From NCBI GenBank assembly GCA_032622095.1, contig CP136068.1, positions 63,204,025-63,268,024 of the forward strand: a stretch of 64,000 bases of DNA, written 5' to 3'. The notes under the pieces are model-generated. The model was not told where the DNA came from. It did not search any database and saw only the letters and a list, made by a program, of their open reading frames with translations. Shown piece by piece: positions 63,366 through 64,000 of this stretch. The DNA is from Siphonodentalium dalli. Lineage: Eukaryota > Mollusca > Scaphopoda > Gadilida > Siphonodentaliidae. Position 1 is the first letter of the stretch. Each line of letters opens with the position of its first letter. The position numbers were made by a program, and so were the translations under genes.

Positions 63366-64000
63366 TATATAGTGCGACCGAAGGAAGCCGCAATATATCT
63401 ATATACATGTACATGTATATTGAACGTGGAATAGACCACAGGTATTAGGCACAACATTTTATTTTTTTTAATTTAATGAAAATCTCGGAAAGGTATCTAT
63501 CTCATTTTTGATAGAGGTCAGCATTTTTCTCTACAAAAGCAACATTTTATTGAAACATTCCATTTATTATGCATGTTCCAACTCATTGGTTCCAAAATTG
63601 TCACTTTGGCTCAAAATGGCTGCAAAAATGGCGACCAAAATGTGAAAAATGGTAAATATTGCCCATGCTGCGTGCCATGCCACCACATACAAGTTGTGGT
63701 TGATGACAACAATGTGTTATATAGATTGAATACTAACATTTCTTATGCACCCAACAAGTTAATTTTTCATATATATTCCAAACATTATTCTCTGCTGTTC
63801 CGAAAAAGTAGAAAATTGTGACCTACTGGGTTATTGAACATGTTACTTAATCAAGTGAAAACTATATGTTCTATTATGGTTGTCCCAGTACATTATGAGG
63901 CATGACAAATTCATTTTAAAGGATGCAGTATGGAATTTTGCCTAAAAAACTTCTTTTGAGATTCTGGCCAAGTTTCTGAAGGGAATGGGCATGCACGGCA
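63366..64000. other. No recognisable gene
   Basis: AT-rich. AAAATGGCTGC / AAAATGGCGACC words at 63613-63641 recall those near 62700. The plus ORF 63573-63821 has no recognisable domain. Confidence 0.4.

Noticed and set aside
1-64000. tRNA, rRNA, CRISPR or bacterial operon features
   Set aside because: I found no convincing cloverleaf with A and B boxes, no rRNA-like blocks, no regular direct-repeat/spacer array and no bacterial gene packing. A covariance-model scan would be the decisive test for RNA genes.

Overview
This is eukaryotic nuclear DNA, AT-rich and dominated by repeats. It shows interrupted coding exons with GT/AG borders and no bacterial gene organisation. The abundant roughly 160-bp tandem monomers preceded by a CCGT/ACGG microsatellite and a terminal hairpin resemble the 'pearl' elements described in bivalve molluscs. 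Together with the mix of PIF/Harbinger, THAP-DDE, hAT, piggyBac-like, mariner-like and non-LTR elements, this suggests a mollusc, probably a bivalve. That is an inference; no host gene identifies the species. I see no rRNA, no convincing tRNA, no CRISPR array and no bacterial mobile element.

Layout. 1-6.7 kb: pearl-type repeats, a TTAA-flanked MITE, an inverted minisatellite and an exact 330-bp tandem triplet. 6.7-10.6 kb: remains of a PIF/Harbinger transposon, namely a MADF-type partner gene on the minus strand in two exons and a DDE transposase exon on the plus strand inside its intron. 10.6-17.3 kb: more TTAA MITEs, pearl-type repeats and a recent 731-bp tandem duplication. 17.6-26.4 kb: a two-gene transposon-like locus with a THAP exon, a full DDE transposase exon (D251, D326, E373) and, converging from the other strand, a two-exon SAP-domain protein. 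28-33 kb: palindromes, inverted GAAGTCGGCC minisatellites, a hypothetical coding fragment, a LINE 3' end and an F-box exon. 34.3-39.4 kb: a 5'-truncated LINE between two 1.35-kb direct copies of a segment that itself carries part of an older LINE pseudogene. 41.9-43.7 kb: a 1.8-kb inverted-repeat element with long G/C homopolymers. 48.2-49.5 kb: a complete non-autonomous hAT with an 8-bp target duplication and a damaged BED finger. 50.3-55.8 kb: a satellite-like array of ~160-bp monomers in dimeric and trimeric higher-order units. 57.3-62.1 kb: a large inverted-repeat-bounded segment with a C/G-rich ~170-bp tandem array.

The recognisable proteins are almost all transposon proteins. DDE transposases would cut and join DNA, while their MADF, THAP, SAP and BED modules would bind element DNA. 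The one plausible host-type gene piece is the F-box exon. The most useful results are the exon joins reconstructed across introns (MADF and SAP genes), the empty site that proves the TTAA MITE insertion, and the LINE bounded by an abnormally long duplication.
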